A stretch of DNA of 64,000 bases. Source: Asticcacaulis currens (GTDB taxonomy: Bacteria; Pseudomonadota; Alphaproteobacteria; Caulobacterales; Caulobacteraceae). The stretch's first letter is position 1. Each line of letters starts with the position of its first letter. The stretch spans positions 62,001-126,000 of the forward strand of contig NZ_JAQQKW010000011.1 of assembly GCF_028550395.1 (NCBI RefSeq), written 5' to 3'. The translations under genes were made by a program, and so were the position numbers. This document shows positions 16,991 through 27,880 of the stretch, in pieces. Under the pieces are notes generated by a model. The model saw nothing but the letters and a program-made list of their open reading frames with translations. It did not search any database and was not told the origin of the DNA.

Positions 16991-18349
16991 CTATTGCAGG
17001 CCTCCGCCGGTGGCCGAATAGAGCCGCGTCAGGTTCAGCACGCGGGTCAGGCGCGTCGTGATCAGCCCCTGCTGCGCGCCATAGAGGGTGCGTTGGGCGT
17101 CGGTCAGGGTCAGACGCGAATCCACACCGCGGTCAAAACGGGCGCGCGACAGGGCCTCGGTTTCGCTGGCCGCCTCGACCACACGGGTCTGGGCCGTCAG
17201 GCGGGTGTCGATGGTCGAACGCACAGCCAGAGCGTCGGCCACATCGCGGAACGCGGTCTGGATCGACTTTTCATAGGTGGCAAGCGCGATATCACGCGCC
17301 TTTTTCGAGCCTTCCAGCCCGGCGACATTGGCCCCTCCGGCAAAGATCGGCACCGAGATCGACGGCGCAAAGCTCCAGGTGTCGGCCCCGTCAAACAGGT
17401 TGTTAAGATCGGTAGAGGCCTTGCCCACCGCGCCGGTCAGCGAGATGCGCGGGAAGAAGGCGGCGCGCGCCGCCCCGATATTGGCGTTGGCAGCCTTCAG
17501 ATCGAATTCGGCGGCCACCACGTCCGGGCGCTTCAGCAGGACGTCCGACGGCAGGCCGACCGGCAGGTCGCTCAGCACGGCATTTTCCGGCAGGGCATCG
17601 GGCAGGTTGGCGGCATCGACCTCCACCCCGACCAGCAGGCGCAGGGCGTTCTTGTCCTGCTGCACCAGCGCTTCCAGTTGCGCCACGTCGGCGCGCGCCT
17701 GTTCGGTCAGGGTCTGCTCCTGACGCAGGCCCAGCGCGTCGGTGGCACCGAGGTCGAAACGCTTTTGCGTCAGGGACAGGCTCTCTTCGCGCAGACGCAG
17801 GGTCTCACGCGACAGGCGCAACTGCTCCTGATCGGCGCCCAGGGTCAGCCACGCCGTCGCCACCGACGCAATCAGCGACACCTTTGCCGCCTTCTGATTT
17901 TCAGCCGAGGCGAAATAGGTGTTGAGCGCAGCATTGCTCAGCGATCGCACCCGTCCGAACAGGTCCAACTCCCACGAAGCCCCGACATCGGCGCTATAGC
18001 TATCCGGAGTGTCCTTAGCCTGACGACCGCTGACTGTGCCATTGACACCGGGGAACAGGCCGGCGCGCTGCACGCTGTACTGGGCGCGCACGCGCTCGGC
18101 ATTGAGGGTGGCGATGCGCAGGTCGCGGTTATTGACCAGCGCCTCATAGATGACGCTTTGCAGGCGCGGGTCGAGGAAGACCTTTTGCCACGGCAGGGTT
18201 TCTGCCGAGGCCCCCTGCGCGGTGGCGGGGGTCGGGAACTGATCGGCCACCGGCAGGGTGCCGCGCTCATATTTCGGCGCCATCGTACAGGCGCTGAGGA
18301 CCAGAGCCGTGGCCGGGAGCATCAGACCGAGTTTAAGCGAGCTAGTCAT
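16991..18349 (-). CDS. Outer-membrane efflux lipoprotein, NodT/OprM family
   Basis: 452 residues. The lipoprotein signal [20 protein letters not shown] ends in lipobox LSAC. Two outer-membrane-efflux repeats follow, with the usual features RPDVVAAEFDLKAANANIGA and ARAAFFPRISLTGAVG. It forms the trimeric outer-membrane channel of a tripartite RND pump. It is the last gene of the operon. Its ATG overlaps the stop of the pump gene (TAATG), so translation is probably coupled. Confidence 0.93.
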   Translation of the reverse strand: MTSSLKLGLMLPATALVLSACTMAPKYERGTLPVADQFPTPATAQGASAETLPWQKVFLDPRLQSVIYEALVNNRDLRIATLNAERVRAQYSVQRAGLFPGVNGTVSGRQAKDTPDSYSADVGASWELDLFGRVRSLSNAALNTYFASAENQKAAKVSLIASVATAWLTLGADQEQLRLSRETLRLREESLSLTQKRFDLGATDALGLRQEQTLTEQARADVAQLEALVQQDKNALRLLVGVEVDAANLPDALPENAVLSDLPVGLPSDVLLKRPDVVAAEFDLKAANANIGAARAAFFPRISLTGAVGKASTDLNNLFDGADTWSFAPSISVPIFAGGANVAGLEGSKKARDIALATYEKSIQTAFRDVADALAVRSTIDTRLTAQTRVVEAASETEALSRARFDRGVDSRLTLTDAQRTLYGAQQGLITTRLTRVLNLTRLYSATGGGLQ

Positions 18350-21300
18350 TAGTGGTCCTCACGGTTGTGACGCGACTGTTCCAGCGCCGCCAGAGCTTCG
18401 CGCTCCGCCGCCAGAGTCTTAAGGTGCTTTTCGTCCGCCTTGAACATCTTTTCAATGATGACAAAGAAAAGCGGAATAAAGAACACCGCCAGGAAGGTGG
18501 CCGACAGGATGCCGCCGACCAGACCCGTACCGATGGCGTTCTGGCTGCCCGACCCCGCGCCATTGGCGAAGAAGAGCGGCAGGATGCCGAAGGTAAAGGC
18601 CATGGAGGTCATGATGATCGGGCGCAGGCGGACGCGGGCCGCCTGAAGCGTGGCGTCGATCAGATTCATGCCGCTTTCGTGGTTATGCTTGGCAAACTCG
18701 ACGATAAGGATGGCGTTCTTCGCCGACAGACCGATGATGGTCAAGAGGGCCACCTGAAGGTAGATGTCGTTCGACAGGCCGCGCAGCAGGGTGGCAATCA
18801 ACGCCCCCAGCACCCCCAGCGGAATGACCATGACGATGGCCACCGGGATCGACCAGCTCTCATAGAGGGCGGCCAACAGGATAAAGACGACGAAGATCGA
18901 CAGGGCGTAGAGCATGGGGGCTTGCGCACCGGACTGCTTCTCCTGAAGCGACAGGCCGGTCCATTCATAGCTGATGCCGGGGGGCAGTTGCGCGATGATC
19001 TTCTCCATCTCGGCCATGGCCTGACCCGACGACTTGCCCGGTGCGGCCATACCCTGAATATTCATCGACGGCGCGCCGTTATAGCGCTCCAGTCGCGGCG
19101 AGCCGTAGGCCCAGTGCGCGGTCGTGAAGGCCGACATCGGCACCATCTGGCCCTGTGCATTACGCACATACCACTGGTTCAGATCCTCCGGCTTCATGCG
19201 GAAGGGCGCATCGGCCTGCACAAATACCTTCTTGACGCGGTTGCGGTCGATGAAGTCGTTGACATAGGCCCCGCCCATCGCGGTCGAAAGCGTGGCATTG
19301 ACATCGCTGAGGCTGACGCCCATGGCACCGGCGGCGACCTGATCAATATCGAGCTTCAGTTCCGGCGTGTCTTCCATGCCGTTAGGACGCACCGCCATCA
19401 GCGACGGATTCTGCGCCGCCATACCCAGCACCTGATTACGGGCATTGAGCAGGGCTTCGTGACCCAGACCCCCGACATCCTTCAGCTGAAGGTCGAAGCC
19501 TGACGAGTTGCCGAGTTCGGAGACGGCCGGCGGGATGATGGCGAAGGCCATGGCATCCCGGAACTGGCTGAACGCTCCCATGGCACGCCCGGCGACGGCG
19601 GGCGCCTTCATGTCGGCCGATTTACGCTCTTCGAACGGCTTGAGGCGGACGAAGGCCATACCCGCGTTCTGACCGATCCCGGCAAACGAGAAGCCACTGA
19701 CCGTAAAGGCCGATTCCACGGCGCTGTCCTTGGCAAAGTGCGCGCCGACCTGATCCATGACCTGACCGGTACGCTCGTCCGTCGCCCCTGGCGGAAGCTG
19801 GACAAGGGTAAACAGGATGCCCTGATCCTCATCCGGCAGGAAGGAGGTCGGGATGCGGGTGAACAGGAAGGCCATCAGGCCGACGATCACCGCAAAGACG
19901 ATCATGTAACGGCCACCCTGATTGAGGATCTTGCCCACCGTGTTGCGGTAGCCATTGGCCATGCGGTCAAAGTTGCGGTTGAACCAGCCGAAAAAGCCCT
20001 TCTTTTGCGAATGGTCGGCGTCCGACGCCTTGAGCAGGGTGGCGCACAGGGCCGGGGTGAGGATCAGGGCCACCACCACCGACAGGGCCATAGCCGAAAC
20101 GATGGTGATCGAGAACTGACGATAAATCACGCCCTGCGAGCCGCCGAAGAAGGCCATGGGGATGAACACCGCCGACAGGACCAGCGCAATACCGATCAGG
20201 GCCCCGGTGATCTCCTCCATCGACTTGATGGTCGCGGCCATAGGCGGCAGCTTTTCGTCGTGCATGACGCGCTCGACGTTTTCCACCACGACGATGGCGT
20301 CATCGACCAGCAGACCGATGGCCAGCACCAGCCCGAACAAGGTCAGGGTATTGATCGAATAGCCAAAGGCCGCCAGCACGCCGAACGTCCCCAGCAACAC
20401 CACCGGCACGGCGATGGTCGGGATGATGGTGGCGCGCCAGTTTTGCAGGAAGAGGAACATGACGACGAAGACGAGCACCACGGCTTCGATCAGGGTCTTC
20501 ACGACCTCATGGATCGACAGCTCGATAAATGGCGTCGTGTCGAAGGGGACCACATAGCGGTACCCTTTGGGGAAGTTCTTCTCCAGCTCGACCATCTTGG
20601 CCTTCACGGCATTGGCGGTGTTCAGCGCATTGGCCCCGGTGGCCAGGCTGATGGCGACACCCGTCGCTTCACGGCCATTGAACTTCACCGCCCCGGTATA
20701 TTGCTGCGCCCCCAGCTCAACACGCGCCACGTCCTCCAGCTTCACCACGGCCCCGCCGGCGGTGTTCTTGAGGATGATGTTGCGGAACTGTTCGATGCGG
20801 GTCAGACGCGATTGTGCCGTGATCGTGGCGTTGAGCACCGTGCCCTTCACGGCGGGCAGACCGCCCAGTTGCCCGGCGGAGACCTGCGTGTTCTGGGCGC
20901 GGATGGCGTTCATCACGTCGGTCGGCGTCAGGCTGTAGCTGGTCAGCTTGGCCGGATCGAGCCAGATACGCATGGCGTACTGGGCCCCGAAGTTCTGGAT
21001 GGTGCCGACGCCATCGACGCGGCTGAGCTGATCGACCAGGGTCGAGGACATATAGTCGCCAAGGTCATGCTCGGAGACATTGGGGTCTTCCGAATAAAGC
21101 CCGACGACCATCAGGAAGCTGGAGGTCGCCTTGGCCACGGTCAGGCCCTGCTGCTGCACCTCCTGCGGCAGGAGCGGCGTCGCCGATTGCAGCTTGTTCT
21201 GCACCTGAACCTGCGCAATGTCGGGATTGGTCCCCGCCTTGAAGGTCAGGGTGATGGTCGCCGCACCGCTCGAATCCGAGGTCGAGTTCATGTAGAGAAG

Positions 21301-21525
21301 GCCGTCAATGCCCTTCATCTGCTGCTCGACGATCTGGGTCACCGAGTCTTCGACCGTCTTGGCCGAAGCGCCCGGATAGAAGGCGCTGACCGACACCTGC
21401 GGCAGGGCGATCTGCGGATACTGGGCGATCGGCAGGTTGGCGATGGACAGAAGGCCCGCCATCATGATGACGATGGCCACCACCCAGGCGAAGATCGGTC
21501 TGTGGATAAAGAAACGCGAGATCAT
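18349..21525 (-). CDS. RND multidrug efflux transporter, HAE1/AcrB family
   Basis: 1058-residue inner-membrane proton/drug antiporter. It starts [18 protein letters not shown], as in AcrB/MexB. The proton-relay segment [16 protein letters not shown] has the Asp pair. Two large periplasmic porter loops and two sets of transmembrane helices are evident ([26 protein letters not shown]-like C-terminal helices). The length is standard for the HAE1 class. It pumps hydrophobic or amphipathic compounds with the adaptor upstream and the channel downstream. The 175-bp gap to the adaptor gene contains a short tandem repeat. Confidence 0.95.
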   Translation of the reverse strand: MISRFFIHRPIFAWVVAIVIMMAGLLSIANLPIAQYPQIALPQVSVSAFYPGASAKTVEDSVTQIVEQQMKGIDGLLYMNSTSDSSGAATITLTFKAGTNPDIAQVQVQNKLQSATPLLPQEVQQQGLTVAKATSSFLMVVGLYSEDPNVSEHDLGDYMSSTLVDQLSRVDGVGTIQNFGAQYAMRIWLDPAKLTSYSLTPTDVMNAIRAQNTQVSAGQLGGLPAVKGTVLNATITAQSRLTRIEQFRNIILKNTAGGAVVKLEDVARVELGAQQYTGAVKFNGREATGVAISLATGANALNTANAVKAKMVELEKNFPKGYRYVVPFDTTPFIELSIHEVVKTLIEAVVLVFVVMFLFLQNWRATIIPTIAVPVVLLGTFGVLAAFGYSINTLTLFGLVLAIGLLVDDAIVVVENVERVMHDEKLPPMAATIKSMEEITGALIGIALVLSAVFIPMAFFGGSQGVIYRQFSITIVSAMALSVVVALILTPALCATLLKASDADHSQKKGFFGWFNRNFDRMANGYRNTVGKILNQGGRYMIVFAVIVGLMAFLFTRIPTSFLPDEDQGILFTLVQLPPGATDERTGQVMDQVGAHFAKDSAVESAFTVSGFSFAGIGQNAGMAFVRLKPFEERKSADMKAPAVAGRAMGAFSQFRDAMAFAIIPPAVSELGNSSGFDLQLKDVGGLGHEALLNARNQVLGMAAQNPSLMAVRPNGMEDTPELKLDIDQVAAGAMGVSLSDVNATLSTAMGGAYVNDFIDRNRVKKVFVQADAPFRMKPEDLNQWYVRNAQGQMVPMSAFTTAHWAYGSPRLERYNGAPSMNIQGMAAPGKSSGQAMAEMEKIIAQLPPGISYEWTGLSLQEKQSGAQAPMLYALSIFVVFILLAALYESWSIPVAIVMVIPLGVLGALIATLLRGLSNDIYLQVALLTIIGLSAKNAILIVEFAKHNHESGMNLIDATLQAARVRLRPIIMTSMAFTFGILPLFFANGAGSGSQNAIGTGLVGGILSATFLAVFFIPLFFVIIEKMFKADEKHLKTLAAEREALAALEQSRHNREDH

Positions 21526-21554
21526 GACGGTGCCTTTGCAGGAACGGATGCAGT

Positions 21555-21584
21555 CAGATGGAGGTCTGGCAGATGGAGGTCTGG
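21555..21584. repeat. Perfect tandem duplication, 15 bp x 2
   Basis: CAGATGGAGGTCTGG occurs twice back to back, about 30 bp upstream of the RND pump start. It contains GGAGG sequences but is too far away to act as the pump RBS. Probably a recent slippage event. Confidence 0.6.
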
Positions 21585-21700
21585 TCCCGCCCGATGAAAC
21601 GGAGAAAGCAGGCCAACACAGGCCGGGACCGGAGTATCAGGGCTGACGACGGACACACTTCGGGCGTCGCATCGTCAGTCCTTTATTTAAAACGCTTGAA

Positions 21701-22897
21701 TTACTTAGCTTTTTGAGCAGAACCCGCGGCCGCCGGAGCTTCCTTGGCCGCGCCGACGCTGACGGGTTTGACCGGCGCTTCGGGGCGGATCTTCTGAAGA
21801 CCCTCCACGATCACCTTGTCACCCGCCTGCAAGCCTTCGGTCACCAGCCACTTGTCACCGACCGTCTGCGCCACCTTGATCGGGCGCGGCTCGGCCTTGT
21901 TGTCCTTCGACACCACCATGACCGTGGCATTGCCCTTCGGATCGCGCGTCACCGCCGGCTGCGGCACCAAAATGCCGTTACCGACCACGCCCGACACGAT
22001 GCGCGCCTTGGCATACATGCCCGGCAGCAGGACGCCGTTGGGGTTGGGGAACAGGGCGCGCAGCGTCACGGTGCCGGTCGATTCATCGACGCTGACGTCC
22101 GAGAATTGCAGCTTGCCCTTGAGCGGATAGACCGTACCGTCTTCGAGGACCAGTTCGACATCCGCCGTCGTCGCTTCGCCGATCTGACCCGCCGCCGCCG
22201 CACGCTTTAGCGCCATCAGCTCCGTCACCGACTGATTGATGTCGAGATAGATATTGTCGATATTCTGGATGCGCGTCAGCTCGGTCGCCTGCGCCGCCGT
22301 GACCAGAGCACCCGGCGTGACGTTCGACTTGCCGATACGACCCGAAATAGGGGCCATGACCTTGGTGTAGCCGACATTGATGCCGGCGGTTTGCAGCGCG
22401 GCCTGACCGGCGGCGACGGTCGCCCTGGCCTGAGCGTACTGCGCCTGCGCGTCGTCATTGTCCTGCTTCGACACGGCGTTGATCTTGACCAGCTCGGCAT
22501 AGCGCTCGGCCTTGAGGCGCGCCGCCGTCAGATTGGCTTCGGCCTGCGCGACGGTGGCCTGCGCCTGAGCGTAGGAGGCCTGAAACGGCGCGGCGTCGAT
22601 CTGATAGAGGGGCTGACCCGCCTTGACATAGCTGCCTTCGGTGAACAGGCGCGCCTTGACGATGCCGCTGACCTGCGGACGCACTTCCGACAGAAGGTAG
22701 GCCGAGGTCCGACCCGACAGCTCGGTCGTCAGATTGACCGGCTCAGAGGCCACCACGACGATCCCGACCTCGGTCGGCCCGCCCATGCCCATGCCGCCCG
22801 CCCCGGGGCCGCCTTCCTTTTTGCCGCAGGCCGTGAGGGTGAGGCCAAGCGCCAGCACCACCGCTGCGGATTTCATAAGGGGGGATTGCGATCTCAT
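21701..22897 (-). CDS. RND efflux periplasmic adaptor (membrane fusion protein)
   Basis: 398 residues. The lipoprotein signal ends at lipobox LTAC (residues about 20-23), followed by a Gly/Met-rich linker (GPGAGGMGMGG). The barrel-sandwich/lipoyl-like region includes VRPQVSGIVKARLFTEGSYV, the alpha-hairpin follows, and the second lipoyl half reads YTKVMAPISGRIGKS. This is the standard AcrA/MexA layout linking the pump to the outer-membrane channel. RBS GGAGAG lies 7 nt before ATG. First gene of the operon, divergent from a TetR regulator across an operator-like dyad. Confidence 0.95.
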   Translation of the reverse strand: MRSQSPLMKSAAVVLALGLTLTACGKKEGGPGAGGMGMGGPTEVGIVVVASEPVNLTTELSGRTSAYLLSEVRPQVSGIVKARLFTEGSYVKAGQPLYQIDAAPFQASYAQAQATVAQAEANLTAARLKAERYAELVKINAVSKQDNDDAQAQYAQARATVAAGQAALQTAGINVGYTKVMAPISGRIGKSNVTPGALVTAAQATELTRIQNIDNIYLDINQSVTELMALKRAAAAGQIGEATTADVELVLEDGTVYPLKGKLQFSDVSVDESTGTVTLRALFPNPNGVLLPGMYAKARIVSGVVGNGILVPQPAVTRDPKGNATVMVVSKDNKAEPRPIKVAQTVGDKWLVTEGLQAGDKVIVEGLQKIRPEAPVKPVSVGAAKEAPAAAGSAQKAK

Positions 22898-23070
22898 GCG
22901 GGTTCTCTCCGGAACGAAATATCATAGCAGCGGCCAGAGAGGCTGAGCGCCTCCGACCTCTGAACTCTGTCACTTGTAAATGCCGCCTTATACGTCGGCG
23001 CAGATCAAAGTGTGCAACGCAAAACAAGCCCTACACCTGTCGCACCTAGGCGCAAGAAAGTGTCAGCATG

Positions 23071-23098
23071 AAATGAGAGTGAACGATCATTCTCATTT
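23071..23098. promoter_or_regulatory. TetR operator-like dyad
   Basis: AAATGAGAGTGA-ACGA-TCATTCTCATTT: 12-bp arms with one mismatch around a 4-bp centre, between the divergent efflux operon and tetR. The position suits a TetR repressor controlling both directions. The motif also recalls iron-regulator boxes (ATGATCGTTC-like), so a second regulator is possible. Confidence 0.6.
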
Positions 23099-23154
23099 TT
23101 TCTGGCCTTACGCGGCTTTTTGGTGTATGTCAAGCGCAGAGATAACATTAAAAA

Positions 23155-23829
23155 ATGTTAACTCCCTTATCTACGAAGGGTTTGCCACCGCGGATGAACA
23201 GTACAGCTTTGAAGTCCCCTCTTACCGATTCCCCTGTCGCACCGCGGTCGCGCCAAAGCCGTGAGGAGCGGCGCCAGCAAATTCTCGACGCTACGCTGCG
23301 CTGCGTCAGACGCTCCGGCTTTCACGGTGCCTCCATGGCCGACATCGCCGCCGAAGCCAGAATGAGTGTCGGCGTTATTTATCGCTACTTTGCGAATAAA
23401 GAAGCCATTATTGAAGCCATCGTCGCCAACGATCTGGCCGAAATGCGCGCCAAGTTCGCCGAATGGGACGACACGCCGGACGATCAGTTGCTGGATCAGA
23501 TCCTGCTCACCGTGGACTTCGCGCTGGACCACAAATATGGCCCGGACAAGAGCGCTCTGGCGCTTGAGGTGCTGGCCGAAGCGGCGCGCAATCCGCGCGT
23601 TGCCGCTATCGTTCAGGCCGCCGACGTGCAGGAGCGCGAACTGGGCCGCAACCTCTGCGACCGCCTCAATCCAGGATGCGACCGCAAGCGGATGGATGCG
23701 CGCGGCGAAATCATCGGCATGTTGTTCGACGGTATGATGATCCGCGCCGTTTCCAATCCCGACATCGACCGCGAAGCGCTGGCCAGCGAACTGCGCGAAG
23801 TGCTGAAAGTGCTCTTCATACTGAAATAA
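23155..23829 (+). CDS. TetR family repressor of the efflux operon
   Basis: Up to 224 residues. HTH region: RRQQILDATLRCVRRSGFHG followed by ASMADIAAEARMSVGVIYRY, typical TetR. The C-terminal domain is the ligand and dimer part, probably binding a pump substrate. The start is uncertain: ATG at 23155 and ATG at 23194 are both in frame and neither has a strong RBS; the first would add 13 residues. It is divergent from the RND operon with a dyad between them, the usual arrangement for a local repressor. Confidence 0.88.
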   Translation: MLTPLSTKGLPPRMNSTALKSPLTDSPVAPRSRQSREERRQQILDATLRCVRRSGFHGASMADIAAEARMSVGVIYRYFANKEAIIEAIVANDLAEMRAKFAEWDDTPDDQLLDQILLTVDFALDHKYGPDKSALALEVLAEAARNPRVAAIVQAADVQERELGRNLCDRLNPGCDRKRMDARGEIIGMLFDGMMIRAVSNPDIDREALASELREVLKVLFILK

Positions 23830-23982
23830 CGCGGCTTCACCCGGCAAAATAGCACCATAAACAGCTTTTGGGGCTCAGCACCTGCCGGCTTAACCCTCCA
23901 TTAAAAAACGAACGGTTACTGGACGTTCAGTTCAGAAAACGAGCCGGCACAGACGTGCGCGGGCGGGATGTGGGGGGCGGCT

Positions 23983-25611
23983 ATGCTTAAACGTCTGGGT
24001 ATCGGGTGGAGCGCGGGCTGGCGCGACGGGCTGATTGCCGGTTGCACCCTGTTTGCCGCCGCCGCCGTCACCGGTCTGGCGGTCTATCTGACCGCCTCTT
24101 CGGCGCTGAAAAACGAAGTCCGCACCAATCTGATGCGCGTTGCTGTCAGCGCGGCGCAACTGACCGACACCACCGCCCACGCCCGCATCACCCGCCCCGA
24201 AGATCAGGGCAATGCCGATTACGAGCACGTGCGCGCCCCCTATTTCGCCCTGCTGCGCGGCAATCCGGACCTCGCCTACATCTACACCATGATCCGCGTG
24301 GACGGTAAGACCCACTTCATCATGGACGCCTCCATCCCCAAGCCCGGCGATCAGATCGTGCCGACCGGCGTGATGGAAACCTATGACAACCGCACCCCCG
24401 TGCTTGAAAAGGCCTTTGAGACCCAGGCTCCGCAGGTCGAGGCGGAAACCTATACGGACAAATGGGGCACCTTCCTGTCGGGCTATGCGCCGCTGGTGGA
24501 CAAGGGGCAATTTGTCGGTCTGGTCGGGGTCGATATCCGCGTGGACGCCTATCTGAAACGTCTGGAAGGCATCCGCAACGCCCTGCTCATCGGTCTGGGC
24601 GTCGCCGCACTGGCGGCCATTGCGGCCGGGCTGATGGTCGGACGCCACCGCCATGCGGCGGAGCGCGTGCGTCAGGAAAACGCCGCCCGTTCGCAGCAAT
24701 TGCAGGCCATGGAGCACGACCGCCTGCGCGCCGAACACACGGCGCTTCAGGCCGAGGCCAGCCGCCGCACCGCTATGTCGGACGCCGCTACCGCCTTTGA
24801 ACAGACCGCCTGCCGTATTCTCGACGGTGTGAGACAGGCCGTGGAGGGTCTGCACGAACGCGCCGCCGATGTCTCGGAAATCGCCATCCGTACCCGCGAA
24901 GGCGTCGAAACCGCCGCCACGGCGACGCGCAACACGCAGGAGCGCGCCCGCCACGTTGCCGAAGCGGCGCAGGCCCTGAGCCTCGCCATCCGCGATATTG
25001 CCGAACGCAGCGCCCGCTCGGACGCCATTGCTCACGAAGCGGCGCACCGGTCCGCCGACGCGGCGGCCAAGCTCGATTCGCTCTCGGCCCGCTCCGCGCA
25101 GATCACCGACATTATCGGGCTGATCGACGACATTGCCGGTCAGATCAACCTGCTGGCGCTGAACGCCACCATCGAATCCGCCCGTGCCGGGGCCGCCGGG
25201 CGCGGCTTTGCCGTGGTGGCCGCCGAGGTCAAGACCCTCTCTGGACGCGTCGCCGAAGCGACCCGCCGCATCACCAGCCAGATTCAGGACATTCAGTCGG
25301 CGACGCGCGACACGGTGGACAGCGTCGGGGCCATCCGCAGCATCATCACGGATATGGGCCGCACGGCGCAAGACGTCGCTCAGGCCGTCGAGGCGCAGAC
25401 CGGCCTGACCGCCCGCATCGGCGAAACCATCGAACAGACCGCCACCGACGCTCAGGCCGTGGGCCGCACCCTGCAACTTGTGCATCGCTCCGCCGATGAA
25501 ACCGACCAGACCGCCGCCTGCGTCAGCGCGGAATCGGCGCATCTGGCCGAAGAAACCGCGCGCCTCAACAGCGCGGTGGACACCTTCCTGCGCGCCGTGC
25601 GGGCGGTTTAG
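23983..25611 (+). CDS. Methyl-accepting chemotaxis protein with Cache-like sensor
   Basis: About 542 residues. Transmembrane helix 1 is near residues 15-40 ([20 protein letters not shown]). A periplasmic sensor of roughly 140 residues follows, with Cache-like features ([35 protein letters not shown]). Helix 2 is [20 protein letters not shown], then a coiled coil without an evident HAMP domain, then a signalling tip [23 protein letters not shown] at 23983 has GGGGGG upstream; an ATG 15 nt earlier is less likely. It should control chemotaxis through CheA/CheW encoded elsewhere. The ligand is unknown. Confidence 0.9.
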   Translation: MLKRLGIGWSAGWRDGLIAGCTLFAAAAVTGLAVYLTASSALKNEVRTNLMRVAVSAAQLTDTTAHARITRPEDQGNADYEHVRAPYFALLRGNPDLAYIYTMIRVDGKTHFIMDASIPKPGDQIVPTGVMETYDNRTPVLEKAFETQAPQVEAETYTDKWGTFLSGYAPLVDKGQFVGLVGVDIRVDAYLKRLEGIRNALLIGLGVAALAAIAAGLMVGRHRHAAERVRQENAARSQQLQAMEHDRLRAEHTALQAEASRRTAMSDAATAFEQTACRILDGVRQAVEGLHERAADVSEIAIRTREGVETAATATRNTQERARHVAEAAQALSLAIRDIAERSARSDAIAHEAAHRSADAAAKLDSLSARSAQITDIIGLIDDIAGQINLLALNATIESARAGAAGRGFAVVAAEVKTLSGRVAEATRRITSQIQDIQSATRDTVDSVGAIRSIITDMGRTAQDVAQAVEAQTGLTARIGETIEQTATDAQAVGRTLQLVHRSADETDQTAACVSAESAHLAEETARLNSAVDTFLRAVRAV

Positions 25612-25642
25612 ACCAGTCGCCCCTCTGGCGACATTCACACAA

Positions 25643-25660
25643 CTGTCATAAAACTGTTGT
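25643..25660 (+). promoter_or_regulatory. PhoB box upstream of pstS
   Basis: CTGTCATAAAACTGTTGT: two 7-bp direct repeats (CTGTCAT and CTGTTGT) with a 4-bp A-rich spacer. It matches 16 of 18 positions of the classical Pho box and lies 143 bp before the pstS ATG. It implies induction by phosphate starvation. Confidence 0.85.
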
Positions 25661-25802
25661 AACGCCGCCTCAGCTTCACAGCGCCGCCTGCCGTTTACCC
25701 TTGCGTCATATTTGTTTAACGCAGCGGTGATTTACCGGTGGTTGGATTCGGATACGTCATCCTCACCGGAAGCGTGTTCGTCGGATCATCGGAGACGAGT
25801 AG

Positions 25803-26921
25803 ATGTTCAAACCCTTCGCCCTGGCGCTTGGCGCGCTGCTCCTGCTGACCGCGTGCTCGGACAAGGGTGCGGCGACCGCTGAAGGCAAGGACGCGCCGGC
25901 GGCGGGCGACATCACCGGTGCGGGTTCGACCTTTTTTGCGCCGCTGGGGGCCAAGTGGGCCGAAACCTATAAGGAGACCACCGGCATCCGTCTGAACTAT
26001 CAGTCGATCGGCTCCGGCGGCGGTGTGCGTCAGATCAAGGTGAAAACGGTCGATTTCGGCGCGACGGACAAGCCGGTCAAGCCTGCCGATCTCGACGAAT
26101 CCGGCCTGCTGCAATTCCCCATCGTCATGGGGGGCATCGTGCCCATCGTCAACCTGCCCGATATCAAGAGCGGCCAGCTCAACCTGACCGGCCCGCTTCT
26201 GGCCGATATCTATATGGGTAAGGTGAAGCGCTGGGACGACGCGCCCATCCGCGCCCTCAATCCGGGCCTCAAACTGCCGCACCTGCCGATCACGGTCATC
26301 CACCGCGCCGACGGGTCGGGCACCACCTTCCTCTTTTCCAACTATCTGGCCAAGGTCAGCCCGACGTGGAAGGCAGAGGTCGGGGCCTCGGACGCGCTGG
26401 AATGGCCGGTGGGCCTGGGCGGCAAGGGCAATGAAGGCGTTTCGGCCTTCGTCAAGCAGACCCTTGGCTCCATCGGCTATGTCGAATTCGCCGTCGCCGC
26501 CCGCACCGGCACCGCCGTCGTCAATATGCAAAACCACGACGGCCATATGATCGCCCCGTCCATCGAAGCCTTTGCCGCCGCTGCAGCGGGTGCCGACTGG
26601 GCGCACGCGCCCGGCAATCAGCTTCTGCTCCTCGATCAGCCGGGGGCTCAGGCGTGGCCGATCACCGGTACCGTCTTCATCGTCATGCACAAAAAGCAGG
26701 ACAAGCCGGCCAGCGGCCGCGCCGCCCTCACCTTCTTCGACTGGGCCTATACCAATGGCGACGCCCTGGCGACCAAGATGCACTACGTCCCCCTGCCCCC
26801 TGAGGTGAAGCAGATGATGCGCGCCCAGTGGTCGCAGATCACCGGTCCGGACGGTAAGCCGGTCTATACCCCGGCCACCGCCGCCACCGCCGTGGCGGCC
26901 TCTGCCGCCTCCGCTCAGTAA
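25803..26921 (+). CDS. pstS: Phosphate ABC transporter substrate-binding lipoprotein PstS
   Basis: 372 residues. Signal peptide with lipobox LTAC near residue 19. GAGSTFFAPLGAKW and GSGGGVRQI are phosphate-contact loops, and RADGSGTTFLFSNYL is the classic PstS signature. It binds periplasmic phosphate and delivers it to PstCA. RBS GGAGA lies 7 nt before ATG. First gene of pstSCAB under a PhoB box. An Ala-rich C-terminal tail is present. Confidence 0.96.
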   Translation: MFKPFALALGALLLLTACSDKGAATAEGKDAPAAGDITGAGSTFFAPLGAKWAETYKETTGIRLNYQSIGSGGGVRQIKVKTVDFGATDKPVKPADLDESGLLQFPIVMGGIVPIVNLPDIKSGQLNLTGPLLADIYMGKVKRWDDAPIRALNPGLKLPHLPITVIHRADGSGTTFLFSNYLAKVSPTWKAEVGASDALEWPVGLGGKGNEGVSAFVKQTLGSIGYVEFAVAARTGTAVVNMQNHDGHMIAPSIEAFAAAAAGADWAHAPGNQLLLLDQPGAQAWPITGTVFIVMHKKQDKPASGRAALTFFDWAYTNGDALATKMHYVPLPPEVKQMMRAQWSQITGPDGKPVYTPATAATAVAASAASAQ

Positions 26922-26937
26922 GCTTATGGAAACCCCA

Positions 26938-27867
26938 ATGTCTCTTCAGAGCGCCCGCCACCCTGATCCCGTTGACCCGATCTTCCGCGGCCTCGCCTTC
27001 GCGGCGGCGACGACCCTGCTCCTGACTCTGGGCGGCCTGATCGTCGCCCTGATGATCGGCGGCTGGCCCGCCATCTCCAAGTTCGGCTTCGGCTTCCTGA
27101 CCTCCAGCACGTGGAACCCGGTCACCGAGGTCTATGGGGCCGCCGGTCCCATCGTCGGCACGCTGATCACGGCAGTGCTGTCTCTGGCCATTGCCCTGCC
27201 CATCGCCGTCTGCGTCTCGGTCTTTCTGACCCAGTATTGCCCCAAGGCCATCGCCCAGCCGGTTTCGACCGCCATTGAGCTTCTGGCCGGCATCCCCTCC
27301 ATCGTCTATGGCATGTGGGGCCTGTTCGTCTTCGCGCCGTGGTTTGCGCGCACGGTGCAACTGCCCATTCTGACCAGCCTCGACCCCGAAAGCTTCTGGG
27401 GCAAGCTGCTGGCCGGTGTGCCCAACGGGGCCAATATCTTCACGGCCTCCATCGTGCTGGCCATCATGATCCTGCCCTATATGTCGGCGGTCTTCCGTGA
27501 GTTGTTCCGCTCGATCCCGCCGCAGGTGCGCGAAGCCGCCTTCGGCCTCGGCTGCACCTCCTACGAAGTGGTGGGCTCGGTGCTGATCCCCTACGTCAAG
27601 AAGGGCATGATCGGCGTGGTCATGCTGGGCTTCGGCCGCGCTCTGGGTGAGACCATGGCCGTCACCTTCATCATCGGCAATTCGCACCGCTTCCCGGACT
27701 CGCTGTTCGCTTCGGGCTCGACGCTGGCCTCGACCATCGCCAATGAGTTCAACGAAGCCTCGGGCGTCCACCTCGCCTCGCTGATCGCGCTGGGTCTGGT
27801 GCTGTTCCTGATTACCTTCACCGTTCTGGCCATCGCCAGGGCGCTCCTGTCCTCGCAGCGTTACTAA
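26938..27867 (+). CDS. pstC: Phosphate ABC transporter permease PstC
   Basis: About 309 residues with six predicted transmembrane helices. ELLAGIPSIVYGMWGLFVF and the EAA-type loop REAAFGLGCTSYEVV...GRALGETMAVTF identify PstC. The start is ambiguous: ATG at 26938 has GGAAA 5 nt upstream, while ATG at 26926 lacks an RBS. It pairs with PstA to form the channel. The gap to pstS is small, so they are co-transcribed. Confidence 0.94.
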   Translation: MSLQSARHPDPVDPIFRGLAFAAATTLLLTLGGLIVALMIGGWPAISKFGFGFLTSSTWNPVTEVYGAAGPIVGTLITAVLSLAIALPIAVCVSVFLTQYCPKAIAQPVSTAIELLAGIPSIVYGMWGLFVFAPWFARTVQLPILTSLDPESFWGKLLAGVPNGANIFTASIVLAIMILPYMSAVFRELFRSIPPQVREAAFGLGCTSYEVVGSVLIPYVKKGMIGVVMLGFGRALGETMAVTFIIGNSHRFPDSLFASGSTLASTIANEFNEASGVHLASLIALGLVLFLITFTVLAIARALLSSQRY

Positions 27868-27880
27868 GGGAGGCAAGAGC

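Noticed and set aside
19738-21597. Plus-strand open frame (619 codons) opposite the RND pump
   Set aside because: Shadow frame with very high His/Asp/Arg content; the pump on the minus strand is unambiguous.
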